Of a stretch of 64,000 bases of DNA, positions 10,824 to 24,229 are shown one piece after another. The notes under the pieces are model-generated. The model was given only the letters and a program-made list of their open reading frames with translations. It made no database searches and was not told the DNA's origin. Source of the stretch: Podospora bellae-mahoneyi (Eukaryota; Ascomycota; Sordariomycetes; Sordariales; Podosporaceae); contig NW_026946359.1 of the NCBI RefSeq assembly GCF_035222275.1, forward strand, positions 5,766,001 through 5,830,000, given 5' to 3'. Every line of letters begins with the position of its first letter. Positions within the stretch are counted from its first letter, which is position 1. The translations under genes were made by a program, and so were the position numbers.

Positions 10824-12866
10824 CTTGATGAGTTGGTAACCATTTATTGAGCCAACCCTGTAAGTGATGAGTCAACCCAAAGACAAAAGCTGAACGTAGC
10901 CATCACCACAACCACAAGCGCCAGCCTCTCCGTTTGTGAATTCTAGTCATTCACTAACCAGATTTCCAACAGTAAAAACCTGCTTTCTAACCCACCTTCA
11001 TCAACCCACCCTTTCCTTACTTACACTATGTACTTCATCTTGAGTGACAAATATCTCCTCTCCCTTCAACCCAAATAGCCACCAATACGTAAACCACCAC
11101 CCAAAAACATCACCCCTTGACACTTCACCAAACAACACCATGTTACGGCAAAGCTCAAAATTGATAATGCCAAACCCGAAATAACGTACGAATATTGTAA
11201 CAGCATTCACATACCAACCAACCGAATGCCCTCTCATACTCCCAAAACCAACGTCTCCACTTGAACACCAAAACTCCCGAAACTCCGCTCACAAGCTATC
11301 TATTCTTCTTTGGCGTCATGTTCATCAAGGTGCTTACCTACCTCACATTGGTACCTAACCTACCTGCCGTCCGTCACCCATCACAACAAGATCACGATCG
11401 AAACACCCACCTTCCCCTAACATGGAGAGTCGTGGCAATATGTTATCCAGGCAGTCATAAGCATAAGCCAGGCAGAGGTGGGCCCAGATCTCCCATGCCA
11501 TGCCCATCCTCCCTGTCGTCACCCTTCTTTGTTCCATTCTCCCCGATGAGCGATGGCGGCGGCAACAAATGTCAACCGTCCCTTGTCCACAACTGTTAGG
11601 GTAGCCCCGCTAGTTCCGGAACGGAGAAACGGGATGTAGAAAATTGTGTTGTGTCCTGTCTCTTGTTGTGGTAGTGGTGTGGTGTGGTCCTCAGTCCGCC
11701 GAATGACTCACTCTGGAAGAGCGACCAACCCAGGAAGGAAGGAACCTTGGCCCCTGAATGCCGCCATCGTGATTCGTGACAAACCCAGCTGGTTGGACAA
11801 GAAAATTTAGGTAGGAAATCGGTTGACTTGGAAGGCATTGCATTGGGCTTGGAATTTTCCTGGGATCGGACCAGTTAGAAATGCAAAATGGGAACGCGAG
11901 AAAAACGCTGCAAAAAAAATGGGGACAAAGGGACACAGCAAGCAACCAGATCGACCCCCGTCGTTACCACACCAACGATCCCATCTCCAAATACATGGTT
12001 GTGGCAAGTTGCTCGGTTGCCTGACCGTCGCTCATTTGGGCGCCCAAACAGGGGGTTGATGATAAGCGCAGGCAGGACACGTCGGAGGCACGATTGCTTC
12101 GGTTTTGAGACAGAAAGGTAGCTGCTAGCTCCGATGATTTTGGCTAATAGCATGGTATTTGTGCGGCTGCTAGTCGCGAGTCGGAATGATTTCCTTGAAG
12201 AGGATCAAGTCTGTCCGTCTTGGTCCCTTTCAGGGCCCGAAGGTCTCGGTCTTGGTAGAAAACCTACGGCGTTCCTATAAACTCCCTTTGATGCAATAAG
12301 CCTCAGGCCTAAATGCAGAGAGAATTGTTCTGGCGGTTGCAAATCGTCAGTCTCGTTGCTAAACGAGAAAAGGCGTTAGCAGCTGTCCAGCTCTCCGCTG
12401 CCCAGTGTCCGTCCATTATGCTCCTAATAGTTCCCAACGCCCCCTCTCTGCGCCCTCGGACGCGAGATACTGTGTCCTGGTATGTAATAACGACTTAAAA
12501 ACAGAAAAAGCACGACAAACAACATCGTACACAAAAAAACACCCACCACCGTTCGCCATCAAAAAATGACCATGATTCCCCGCCTTCGCCTGTCGCCGTT
12601 TACCCCAAATCCAGGATGTCGCATGCAAAAACCCCCAGAACACGCTTTTGCCCATTTTCCTTGAGCCATCTCCAAGCCCTCTGCTAGGGACTTGATCTCT
12701 TCCGAGAATTACCACTTCCTCTCCCTCTAGCGAGGGACTGACAAAGAAACAAAGAATGGTGTCACAGCGAAGGGTTTGGTTGATTGATATGATCGTTATG
12801 TGCAGTTGGCGTATGAAACGCAAAATAATAAACAAGGTGTTTGTCGAAACGTGTGGTGTAAAAGAA

Positions 12867-14943
12867 TTACTGCAGAATTCCCTGCCACATCCCTGGACCT
12901 CCTGGTCCTCCGACTGCTGGGTGAAGCGAAGAGATCATGTACGGCTGAGCCGCCTCGGTTGAGCAGCAGACTCTCTTGTGACTTCCTCGAACCATCGACT
13001 CGGGCCAGGCACCGGCGTTGGTCGAGTCCATTGAAAGGTATCCACGCACACTCTCCTGCAGCTGGGCATTGTCCATTGAAAAGGTCCGGCTTCGCTTGGT
13101 TCCGATTCTGACCGGAGCTGACGAAGAATCGACCGCTTGACGCTGCAACTCTTGAAGGGCCATGGCCGCATCATTCACCTCACGCTGCCTGCACGCATAT
13201 TGAGCATCCAGCGTGCCATCGTAAAAGTCCTTACCCGCCGGGCCGGTGTAAGACTCCGGCGACGCTGTCAGACAATGACCCTCCTCATAGACTTCGGGAA
13301 CCGAAGCGATGGTGGGCTTCAGGCTCATCCTCTCACTGAACGACCTTCCATACCGGCATCGCGCCTGAGCATCCAATTTGGCTGACGGCGCGTTAACCGA
13401 AGAAAGAGACGAGATCGAAGAAGAGCGAGAAAGACGAGAAGAATCCGATACCATTGACTCTGGCGAGGAGGCGGTCGAGACCGAGTTGGCAAGAGATGAC
13501 CTGCGGGGAAGGTGATTCATGGGAGACGAGGTGACAGCGGGGGGCCACCGATCCAAGGTCTGAGCAACAGACGTGGAGGAGGCTTGGGCCATGGCGAAAC
13601 CCATTGATGAACTTCTTCCAAGAATGTGGGAAGCAGCACTCACAGCAGGAGTGCTGAATCCACGAGTTTGGGGAGTCATGCGTGGTGTAGGCAACAGGCC
13701 TAATGCAGGCGCAAAGCGGCCAGGAACGTATGCCGAAGGAGGACTTGGCTCCATAACGACTGGTGCCAAACGTGGGTTGAGAGCCGCATCCAGATCGCCC
13801 CAAGGATTGGCACTCTCAGGGGAGCTGCAGATGGCCTGAATAGATACCTCCCGAGTGGCCCGCAGCCAAGGAGCCAACTCTTCCAAATTGTCGAGCGAGG
13901 GCGTCAGGTTGAGAATAAGCCGTTGAAACTGTTCGCACTGCTGTTCGTAGACGCGCTGTGCTGAGGGGCTGGGAGGCGAAGGAGGCTGGGGGGTGAACTT
14001 GAGAACTGATTCAGACCACTTCTTGTAGGTTTCCTCTGTGATGTGCAGGTTCCAGTTCACAGCCAATATGAATGCCATCTCGTTTTGGTTGATCTCGGAT
14101 GTTTTGAGTCCAGAGATTCTGCTCCAGGCACGGGCCGAGTAGTTGCGATCTTGCAGATACTTGGACGCCAAGATAAGAGCTGCGAGGAACATGCGGCGAC
14201 CACATTGGAGGGCCTGGCATTCTCGGTTGCTGTCGGGCTGTTCCATGGTGAAATCATGGTTCGGAACGTGGGGTCTAATCAGGACAAGGTAGTACAAGGC
14301 AACTTGAAGGGTCGAGTAGCTGGTGCGGGACCGGCGCAAAGTTTCTTGAATGAAACTGCGCAGCGGGAGCACAGCACTGCCGCCCACCTCTTTGCAAGCT
14401 GGCGATGACGTAGGCCAGATGGCTTCGACCATGTGGGTCGAAGTGTCTAGAACAACATTGTTGAGCATATATCCGTTACATGGAGCAAGCGCATTCCTTA
14501 CCGACGAGGTTGTCAACAAAATTGACCTTCCGGTCAGCCTGGCGCACGAGCGCAGGGGGACGCCCAGTCCGTGAGGTCGCAGAGTTAGAGGTTCGGCGGG
14601 GGTTCTGGCGCAATGGCGCGCATGATTCGGGCTGAGAATACTGTTCATGTTGCTGGCGGACCCAAGGATCGCAGCTCTTGATGACTGGCTCGCAGTAGCT
14701 TCCAAAGGAGCTTACTGAGCTCTGAGAAGATGTGGGCGCAATAGAAAAGCAGGATTCGCTGAATTCGGAGTCGGAAGAGGGTCCGTTGGAGGTATTGTCG
14801 TCCGAGTGCTGGGAGGATGCGTCGGACCAGATCGAGGTGGTAGAAGCGGACGCCAACGCGGCTAAGGGTTGGTTGTAAGTGGCATTGTGGAGAGAGGTAA
14901 GGGGGTTGATAAATGCGGGGGACAAGTATGTGTCGAGCTTCAT
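12867..14943 (-). CDS. PCL-type (Pho85-partner) cyclin
   Basis: Exons 14502-14943 and 12867-14446 on the minus strand, 673 residues; the 55-nt intron has a GTAAGG donor and a TTCTAG acceptor and splits one Asp codon. Residues 1 to about 147 are Ser/Thr-rich and disordered. The cyclin box lies at about 148-265 (LPLRSFIQETLRRSRTSYST, LQVALYYLVLIRP, RRMFLAALILASKYLQDRNY, ISGLKTSEINQNEMAFILAV) and has the form of the PHO80/PCL family, closest in feel to Pcl5- and Clg1-like proteins. These bind the kinase Pho85 and direct it to nutrient, transcription-factor or polarity targets. The C-terminal 400 residues are low-complexity with many Ser-Pro/Thr-Pro sites, possible phosphorylation or turnover signals. 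The exact subfamily is uncertain. Confidence 0.85.
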
Positions 14944-17900
14944 CTTGGGTTATGGTGGGTGGAAGTGCTTCCAACAACCTCCAGTCGCCGTCACGCCGTG
15001 ATTACCGATTAAACCAGTGTGCTGAACAGATCGTGAAATTAACGAGATGCAAGTCCTGCAGCAAATCTTGAAGATTGCTGCCAAACTTTGAATGTCGAAA
15101 TGGACAGAAGACTCCTAGAACAGGGTGCTAAAGAGAGCCAACTTTTCACGAACGAGCAGACCGGTAGACGGGACGGAGACGGCGACTGGAGTAGAGTTAT
15201 TTTTCGCAAGAGGCATCGTGTGTGTGTCCCTTCGCTTTGCTGGAGCAGAAGAGCGGTGGTTGAGGCTATATGGCAGCTAGTTGCGTACCATAAGGGGCGG
15301 GAGGCGAGGTGTTGTTGATGGTGGTTGGTGTAAGGGTGCAATCGTGTGGATGGCTAACAGCGGGTCGAGACTCGACGATCGGATTTGCAGTAGCTGAAGA
15401 TGCAGGCGTGGTGGACTAGGTGGTCCTTGACAGTGGCAGGCTATGCAGGTACCGATCGGCTGTCTCTCTCCAACTGCGGTGTGGCTGCGAGGCCGACGGA
15501 CTCTTTAAAGTGAGAGTATGGTGATGGCGACGGCCTGAGGAGAGCGGTAATGTGACTCCTATGAAGCGCGTGTCTTCTGGGGCGACCTAAGATAAGCTGC
15601 TGGCTACGGGTGGCCCCCTGGTCTGGATGACTCTTCCCGTTAAATTCAGAGTGGCGAAGGCCTAACCGACTGTTGCCGCTAGGTGAAAACAGGTGGCCCC
15701 AACTGGCAGTGTGCCCCCTGTGGTCTGTGTGGTGTGACCTGGCGCTCAGCAACGGAAGCCTGAAAACGGGTCTTTCAGAAGGGCTGTGGCGACTTGGTAG
15801 TCACCGGGCTGGTTAAGTTGCCTGTGCAGCTCAAAAGGGGGGGGGAAATGAGTGGTTAGGTAGCGTTCTTGCGAAGCTCCCTCTTTTTCTCGCCTTTGTT
15901 CGACAGGCGGCGGATTCCTTGTTCTTTTTTGACGGGATGGTGTGGTGTATACGGTATTGGAGAAACACAGAGCCAGCGGGTGAGTGTGTGACGGTTGCTG
16001 GCTGTTGTTGACGAGAGCGGCGCAGAGGCTGACTCCGCGGGCTGCTGGAGAAGAAAGATGATGAACTCGGTGGAGGAATGTCTGTTGGTCCTATTTTCCT
16101 TTGTCGCAGAGTGCAAGCGAATGCCGCGCGAACAAGAGAAAACGTTGCTAGACAAACAGGCAGGCAATCAGGAGAACGGAAAGATACCAGAGAGTAGAGA
16201 TGTAACAAATTAAATTAAGAGTAGTGAGGAGAGATGGTCCGTCCAGATCTCACAAGCAGACTGCCAAAGAGTCGCTTCTTCCTAGATCTTGAAGTTGAGC
16301 ATGATGGCTGCTCGATGGGGAAGAGAAGAGAAGGGAGCGTTTTGGCCTGGCTCCTGGGTGCCGAGTAGTTTTGAATGGGGACTCCCTGGGGTCACTGGGA
16401 GATGCCCACAAGTGCCAACGAATTGCCAAACCGCCAGCAAGCCCGTCGCATGCACAAGACAACCTCGCTCCCCACTTGTTATGCACGCTCCACCCCTTCA
16501 CCAACTCCACCCTTCGAATGTTCCCACCTTTTCCATCGACAGCCTGCACGAGCCACTTTGTTCTTCACTCATTCATGGACAGAACTTCCTTTCACGACGC
16601 ATTCGCACTTTGTCCCCCCTCCTTTCTGGCTGCAGCAAGACGGCAAGCACAATTTGCCAACATCGGTGGCTGTTCCTATGCCCCGTCATCCCCTCCTCTC
16701 CCCTTCCCTCGCCGCCATCTTCAGCACATTCAAACACGGAGGAATAATAAACTATGATATACCCTATCTTATCGCCTAGCGCCATAGCTCACTTCGATTC
16801 TCGTGCAGCCAGGCCAACCTAAGAGGTCATCATCGCGAGGACTCGAGTGTCCATCATCAGTTCCTAAGTCGCAACCCCTCGCCCCTCCTCCCTCTTCACA
16901 CGGCCACCAACTCTCTGCGAGACACTCTTGCAGTTTCAACTCGCCCGTAGGAGGGATGAGATGGCATCGCCCATCTCCTGATTGGCTATGTTACTGCATG
17001 GCAGAAGGGGGCGGGAAATCTGGGTTGCAGGAGCGTGGCCAGTTCATCCATCCAAGTTGCTCACAAAGCAGATTACCCCTGTCTAGCGCCTGGACTGTTC
17101 TCAAAACAGCTAGCCCGCAACCAAAGGCGCAGGATGCATCATCACTCATCAGCACGGTGTTGATCCTGCCACACAGTCATCATTTCTTTCATTTCTCAAC
17201 CCTCCGCCTTCATCAAGCTCTTGATCGAGGCAACAACCTCACATCAATGAAGCTTGTGGCATGAGAATAACATCGCGATGGTGACATCTTACAACGTGGA
17301 TTGGAAATGCTCCGGGCTTTGGTTGATTCACCGCAGTGGAGGGAGTGACCGAGAGGCCTCATGAGTGATGAGTGAGGGAGTCTTGGCTGCGAAACATCGT
17401 CGACTCACTTTCACAGCTGAGTTCGGAGTGTTGCACAGCTGACAAGGGTTGGTCGGAACGGCAGTCTCGAACACCACCAGGTCTTTCGCGACCACCGAGA
17501 GGTGTGTCAGTGAATGCAACACCCCTCTTTCATGGCGATTCAAATGATGCCCAATATGGGTGAGAAGAGAGGCATCTGTTTTATGATTTGGATGTTCATA
17601 AATCATTCTCCAAGAGACTTAAACCTGGCATTGCGGTCAGTCATAATTTGGGCCCGCATTTCCTACCATCGACTCGGAAAACTGGATGGTCGGCGACCGG
17701 CAATAGACAGAGTCCGTTTCTCGTTGGCCCAGTGCACGCTACGGAGAAACCCTCCAAGGCAGTGACGCATGTTCATGGATCGCTCGCACTCACAGCCGCG
17801 TCCCTCCTCATCAGTTCAGTGTCCCTAAATTTATCTTTGACCAGGCATTTACACAGCCAAACTCCATATCCCGTTAGTAACCTACCCAGCAATCATCTAG

Positions 17901-20900
17901 GTCCATGATCACATCACAAGTCTAGCCTGTTCTCAAGATTGCTTGAACACTTGCAGCTTATCTGCTACAGTTGCGCAATCGTATCGGTGCTCTCCCGTCC
18001 CGTCACTACCGGCGCCCAGACCTTCTAGAATGAAGTCGCTCCACCATGCTACCACCAGGGCATCTCCGGGAGGTCTGGAGACCGTTTCATGCCTCCGGAC
18101 AGGAATGAAATCTCCAGATATTCAGAAGCCTCGATACGACTTCCAAGTATGACTCTCTCGGGTCCTGATACAAATGTTTGTCGATCATGTGTTGAGTCCA
18201 AAAATGGCCATGTCCTGGGTTCCCCGCAAAAGGCTGTGCTCGGGAGTCTCAAGCCCCATCAATGCCCCCTCACACAGCCAGTCGGGGTACTATGTACATG
18301 GTCAACCACTTTCTACGACCGAGAAACAAGAATATCGCCTTGTCTGGACGAACGAATGCCACCGCTACCTTGGAGAGTTATGGGCTTCATGATGGCTTCG
18401 TTCATCGTGGGTCGCGCAAGTCGGCCGTGTCCACTTGCACAGTGGCCACTGGCTGTTGAAGGTGTTGGCTCCCTTTGCCAACCTCAAGATCTGTCTCTCA
18501 TTCGTCGCCATATATCGCCATATAACCCTCCTCCACTTATAGCTGTACCAAGTGATGCAGTGCTGTCCTGCACACATCACCAAACCCCCACCGAGACACT
18601 CGATGGCCAGACGACCCAGCTCCTTCGTCGACGCCTATCTACCTTCCATCCGGCGCTGTGTTGGCACAGTTCGCATGGATGGCTGGCCTGGACGCGTGAC
18701 ACAACCCTCAAAGTTTTTCTTTCTATCAGGCCTGACCGCAAGATTTGGCCTTGTCGCACCTCAACCGTTGCCCAATCACAGTGGGAACTAACTTTCACCC
18801 CGCCCCTCAAGGCTGTCACCATGACACCAAAAGGGAGTCGTGAAAGTGGCTCGCCATGAGACGCCCGTTCTTGATGCAGAGCAACCCAACGTCCAAGCAC
18901 TCCACTCCCAGTGCCTTCTCGCAAGGCAGAAGGACCAGGGGGAATCATCACAAGTGTTGCTTTTTCGCACTTCACGCCGTTCTCGGCCATTTGCTTGTTG
19001 CGTACGCTGATCACGCCTTCGGCAGGTTTTATCTTTGCTTCAGTTAATGACCGGTTCTCAAGAGGTCGAGACGAGCTGGAAACCTCTGGTTTAGCCCCGC
19101 CCAGACTTTCCTCCACCATGACTCAACTCCAAAGATCACAACTCCCTTACCAAAAATCAACACATGACCCGCGATATCGGATCTTTTGTCTCGGTCCCTG
19201 CCAACACTAGAGGGCTGATGCGATAATACACTATGGAATCACCGGCACCAGCCGTTCATGTGTATGGAGATCCAACATCTCGGTCGCCGATAGGATGAAT
19301 TGCTCTCGGCGATATCGTGGAAATCGCGTTGTCGTCAGCTGTTAAGCATCTCACGGGATCAAACCCGCTGCAGAATTCCCATGCTGCTGCTGTTCCCGTC
19401 TCCGTGCGGCGGATTCTTACCGCGCGGCCCAGCGGCTGAGTGTCTTGTGTGATACCCGGTTGGGGGCGCTTGTGAGGCGGTCACAGTTAGCAGATCAGTC
19501 TCGTAGGTTGCTGATCTCGAATCATTCCACATTTGCACATATTGCCATGCCTACTTTTACGAGAGCCTTCCCCTGTAGGTTGCCTGGACAATAACCACCC
19601 GGTAACAGTCTAGAGATATTGTCGCGGGCGGCGCCGGGCTGAGTTTACCTGCTTCGGGTGCCTCGAATAACCGCCAAGGCTCAGATCCGACTTGCTCATC
19701 ATTGTGATGCTCCACACCAACCGGGCTCTCTGGAAACACCATGATGGCCAAAGAAGCCTTTCCAAGGCGAAAGACGGGAGACATCTAAGCTGAAGCTGAA
19801 AGGGGAGGCTCCACAACAATTATTGACTCGGCTGGCCTCGTCCGGGCGACAAGAGTCACCACCTGCAAGACTGATCATCCCCTCGACCAAGACCTTCTAT
19901 TAAGCTCTTTACCCACAGTACTTGGCTTGTCTTTGACAAGCCACTAACAATGCTCGGATTTCCCGAGGCCGGAGAGCAGCACCGTGAATGGGAGGGAGCT
20001 AAATGATGGTGGTGAGTGGTTATTCAAAAGGTTTGAGTCAGCCACCGACCACGGAGACCGTGAGATGATGATATGGAATATTGCTCTTGGCTTTCCACAG
20101 GGTCCTCTTCCTCCTGCTCCTCCTGCTCCTCCTCGGCTTCGTCATAAATTTGAGGCTGAGTCTTTGTCAAACAAGTTATGGGGAAAAAACCTTCCCAGTC
20201 TGGTGGTGTTGTTGCTGTGTGGTTTGCTTGGGAAAATTGATGCCCCATATTTTTCTCGGTGGTTCGGAACCTGTCATCGTTCATTCGCTCTCTCTCGGCC
20301 GAAGGATGACGATCGCGGGGACGGGGATGGGTGAGGGACCCGGTGAACTACCGACCAGCTTTCACATCCACCATCAATTTTCAAAAAATAAAAAATTAAA
20401 AAAAGGCTTGCATTGCGGACTCCCCGGTCGCGCTTTGTCTTGCCGAGGGAAATAGTACAATTCAAAAGGACACTGCCGCCTATTTTGGATGGAGGTTGGA
20501 GGAAAGAGAGCATGAGATGCGGTTCATCAAACAGGCACAGGCAACAAAAGTGTGGGGCCAAGGCAGCAGTGGGATTTGGGGCTTGGTTCCACTTTTGACC
20601 TCGTTCGTACTGCAGAGCAACACCAGTTATTCTTGACCAGAAACTCCGTCGGGAAGATCGGGACAGGTTCAACTATGAGATCTCGGATGTGAGGCTGTTG
20701 TCTTGGTTGTATGGGTAGCCAACGTGACAACTGGCCTCGACGAGGACCATGATGAACTACACACATGAGAAATAGGGCTGGAAACCGGAACCAACGGGGA
20801 GGCGAATCACAGATAGGGGATTAGATATTACGAACTTGAGCCATCGGAGATTTGAATCGAAGGGGAAGGTAGGTGATCCTTTAGCAGCAGTTGTGGTACA

Positions 20901-23900
20901 AGCTAAGTGAGGCAACGCAAAAGGGCAGGTGAGCCACACACCACTACGGGCTTGGTCATCCAACCATCTCTCACGAAAAATCAGCAGTGGGTTTTGCCCA
21001 CATTTGCCCTTGAGCGTAGGATACGAAGAATGTGGCGGTTGAGAGCCTGTCATTCTCGCTCAATCTTCTAACCTTGATCCCTACCTACTTGGTTTCTGAG
21101 GGGATGGGTATCTCATGTGATTTCAAGCTTTGAAACTCTCGCGAGGGGCGCCGAGGGGGGCGCTGAGTAGGAGGATGGGAGGGGAAGGAAGGTAAGCCGA
21201 AACTTACCGGAGCTGCTGTTGGTGGAATTCTGGCCCGATCGATCGGAAAGCTCTTATTTTCTGGGTTTGGAAAGCGCGAGGGTTTGAACGCGGCGCAGTT
21301 GGCTTACGACAATAGTGAGTGAAATTTCGAAGGTGAGGTGAGGGGGGTTAAGGTGAGGTGGGGGAATGGGGCTTGCCGTGATTTGCCTCCGTCACTAGGG
21401 TGAAGTCACTTGTTCACTTCATTCATCACAGCTAGCTTATATTGCCACATCGGAACCTTGCTTGTGATGTGGGATCTTGCCATTCGCGGCGTTGTGCACG
21501 TATCTGACCATGAAGGACACGATAGTCACACAGAGGACACATTGACCTGGGATCAAGCTCGCATCTGATCGAGCCTTGCTGACAATGATAGCGGGAAGTT
21601 GTGAGGATTTCACTTTACACATGAGCAAGAGCCTCATTCGGTGCGGGCTATTTACTTCGTCACAGTCATACAGGTGGCCAGTCACTCGCTCGTGCATAGT
21701 TTTTCGTTCACTCAGTCATACAATCTGCCTTCATTCTGTGGCCCTCATGTGTAGGCCTTTTGGATCTGGCTTCACTTTCATTTCCCCCATATCTCAACTG
21801 CCAGGCATGATAATTACGCTTGAGATATGAAATGACAAGCAGGCAGACAGGCAACAAGGTGAGTCAAGGTGAAGCAAGCTCACCACGAGGCCTCACACAA
21901 AACCAGTCACATAGCTCATGACGTTTTCAACAGCCCGCCTCAACCCGAGTACGATCACCCTCACACAGACTGCCTCACCTGCCTTGCCTATCTTCCCGCC
22001 CTGTGTCCTCCACAACAAACATGCCGGTCGTTCACAACCCCAGCCCTGTGATAATCAACAGGTTACATACCTCTGGCCCCCTACATTGCCCTAGATCGTA
22101 GAAACAGCTCGGCAAACATTCTTTGCCTATTGGCTCCCGGTGGAATGACAGCACTCGACCAAGAAGTGATACCCATACCACCTCACACAAACTACCCAGT
22201 GATATGGTATGGTATCATGGTGCCACAAACAAACAAACAAACACTCTTTCCATTCGGTAAGAGTGTTATGTATGAGGGGGTCGTAGACAGATCGGCCGCC
22301 TTGCCGCTGCTGAGCCGTGGTAGAAACATGGGGGAGGCCATGTTTGTGACCCATACACACTTTACAAGCCGGCAAAGGTAGGGTAAGAGAGGCTAACCAT
22401 GGGGGCCAAGGCTCGTCATTTAGATGGAAATGAGTGTGCTTTGTTGACCGTCAGTCTGAAGGCCATGTATGATGATGTGGTCATCATAAGGCTTTGCCAA
22501 CAAGACACATAGGCACGTAAGAGGGGTAGGTTACTGCACTCAGATGGGAACAAGCCCGTGTTTGGATAAGTATCTAATAATGGAACTCAGAGCTTGTGAG
22601 GATGATTCGGTGGAGCTCTGCTAGGATGGAAACAAATCATGATGATTCTGCCAGGTACCTTAGATAGCTATGAATCATACCTGCCTCACTCACCCACATC
22701 CTCACTTTGTAAGGGGTAGCTACCGGCAGGTGATCCCACAACTAGAATAAACATGTTATCAACCAAAGTACCTTGTGGCTGCTTAAAGTCATCGTGGATA
22801 TGTTTACTCACTCATGCTTGATCTCCATGTTCTGCTTCCTTGCCCAAGTCATGAACGAGCAGCTATCATCATCAACCCAATGACCAAGAGTTTGATACTC
22901 AGGGTAAGTTCGGTCCATCGTAATAAACTTGCATGACATCCACACTTCAATGGAAGTACACCAGACCCCAAAAGAAGTACACCGTTCTTGCTCGCCGTGA
23001 TCAGCCAAATAATGATCTCGTGCATATGCCCCCCTCACAAGGAACCAAAAGGGGTAGACCGACTCTCATTCTATCCGGCCAGCCAAAAGTGGAAAGAAGC
23101 CTAATGCAATGTTACAGATCATCGCCCCCCCAGACTTGAAACTGCAATAGTGACATTGTTTCGGGACAGTCTTCTCAACACGACATAATCCACAAAGTAT
23201 ACACCTAGTTACTCGACAATATTCCCCCTTGACCACAACACCTACCTTACCAGCCCAGAGTCATACCCCCCTATTAGTCTCCGCCAGTTCACCAGCAACA
23301 TGTAGATACATCAAGGAGAGGTATCCCGCAAGTCATAACCCGCGAGCCCATACCTAGGTGTTCGAACTAGCTCCCCACGATCAGATACCTACCTACCAAG
23401 GTAAGATGGAGACAAACACAAGCCCCCGGATGAGTCAAGCCTGTGTGGTCACAAACATTCGCCATCATCACAGTTACTCATGCTTGTATGACGCATACGG
23501 TGTAATAAAAAAACACCTACCTATCGCGATTGAAGTCGTGATCATTATTCACAAGACTTATCACTCCCAGCTGACTGCTGTTGGGTTGTTGGGCACCGAC
23601 GGCGAGACTCGCTCCTTAATCACGAAAGCTTCAGGCAAAAAGTAGAGTCAAAACAACAATACAAGACGGGCGGGGGGGGACTTGACTTACGATTGCCGAT
23701 GAATCATCCCGACAAGGAGTTACAATTGGGCAGCTCAAGGCCAACAAACACCAACCATCATACCACATGGAGAAAATCTAGGATGGTGTCAGAACTCTAG
23801 TCGCCAACAATATAACAATCATTGCCAGATAGGAGAACAAGAACATATCCATTGAGCAAGGTAACTAACTACCGAGGATGTATACGAACCTCCCAACCCA

Positions 23901-24229
23901 AACCAGTTCGGCCACCCCAAGACGAAACGCATCCCACCATCCCTTTACTTGAGACAAAGCGATACAATGCAGTATTACTCAGCATGAGCACCAGCAAGGG
24001 AGAAGCTGTTTCTGAAAGCATGGCGATAATCGATTGTCTGGTACTAATCATACAAAACTAAACCACCTATTGGGCCCTTGCTGCATATATTCTGCCACTT
24101 TTGATGCTTTTCCCTTTGCAACCATATCCGCCGTTTCAGAAAAAAAAGAGAGAAAAAAGCAATCGCCAAACTAATTAAAAGTGAGGAGTGGTATGCCAGG
24201 GCCAAGCTCAACAAACACCAACAACTCGT
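14944..24229. other. 9.3 kb gene-poor region
   Basis: I can support no gene, tRNA, rRNA or transposon here. The first 1.3 kb is probably promoter and leader of the cyclin gene. Open frames occur but overlap on several frames (three plus-strand frames are open together at 16375-16747) and lack the C-ending codon bias of neighbouring genes; the longest is 256 codons at 18089-18859. From about 21.8 to 24.2 kb there are many short TACCTA/ACCTACC-type motifs, common in sordariomycete intergenic DNA. Nothing shows strong AT-rich RIP-like decay. Confidence 0.55.

Larger units (their letters stand above)
9680..12866. other. 3.2 kb region between sog2 and the cyclin gene
   Basis: No protein gene is supported. 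It holds the sog2 promoter and leader (nearest 9680) and the 3' end of the cyclin gene (nearest 12866). Two features stand out: a possible leader intron of sog2 at 9789-9849, and a TATAAAAG at 10816-10823 followed by intron-like splice signals at 10860-10972. Open frames here are short and differ from neighbouring genes in codon use. Confidence 0.5.

Noticed and set aside
16289-16779. Three overlapping plus-strand frames of 128-152 codons
   Set aside because: All three frames are open at once because the DNA is CT-rich and poor in stop triplets; this is composition, not coding.
18089-18859. 256-codon open frame in the gene-poor region
   Set aside because: No family resemblance, third-position composition unlike the neighbouring genes, overlap with a 180-codon frame on the other strand, and no promoter or splice support. 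An orphan gene is not excluded.
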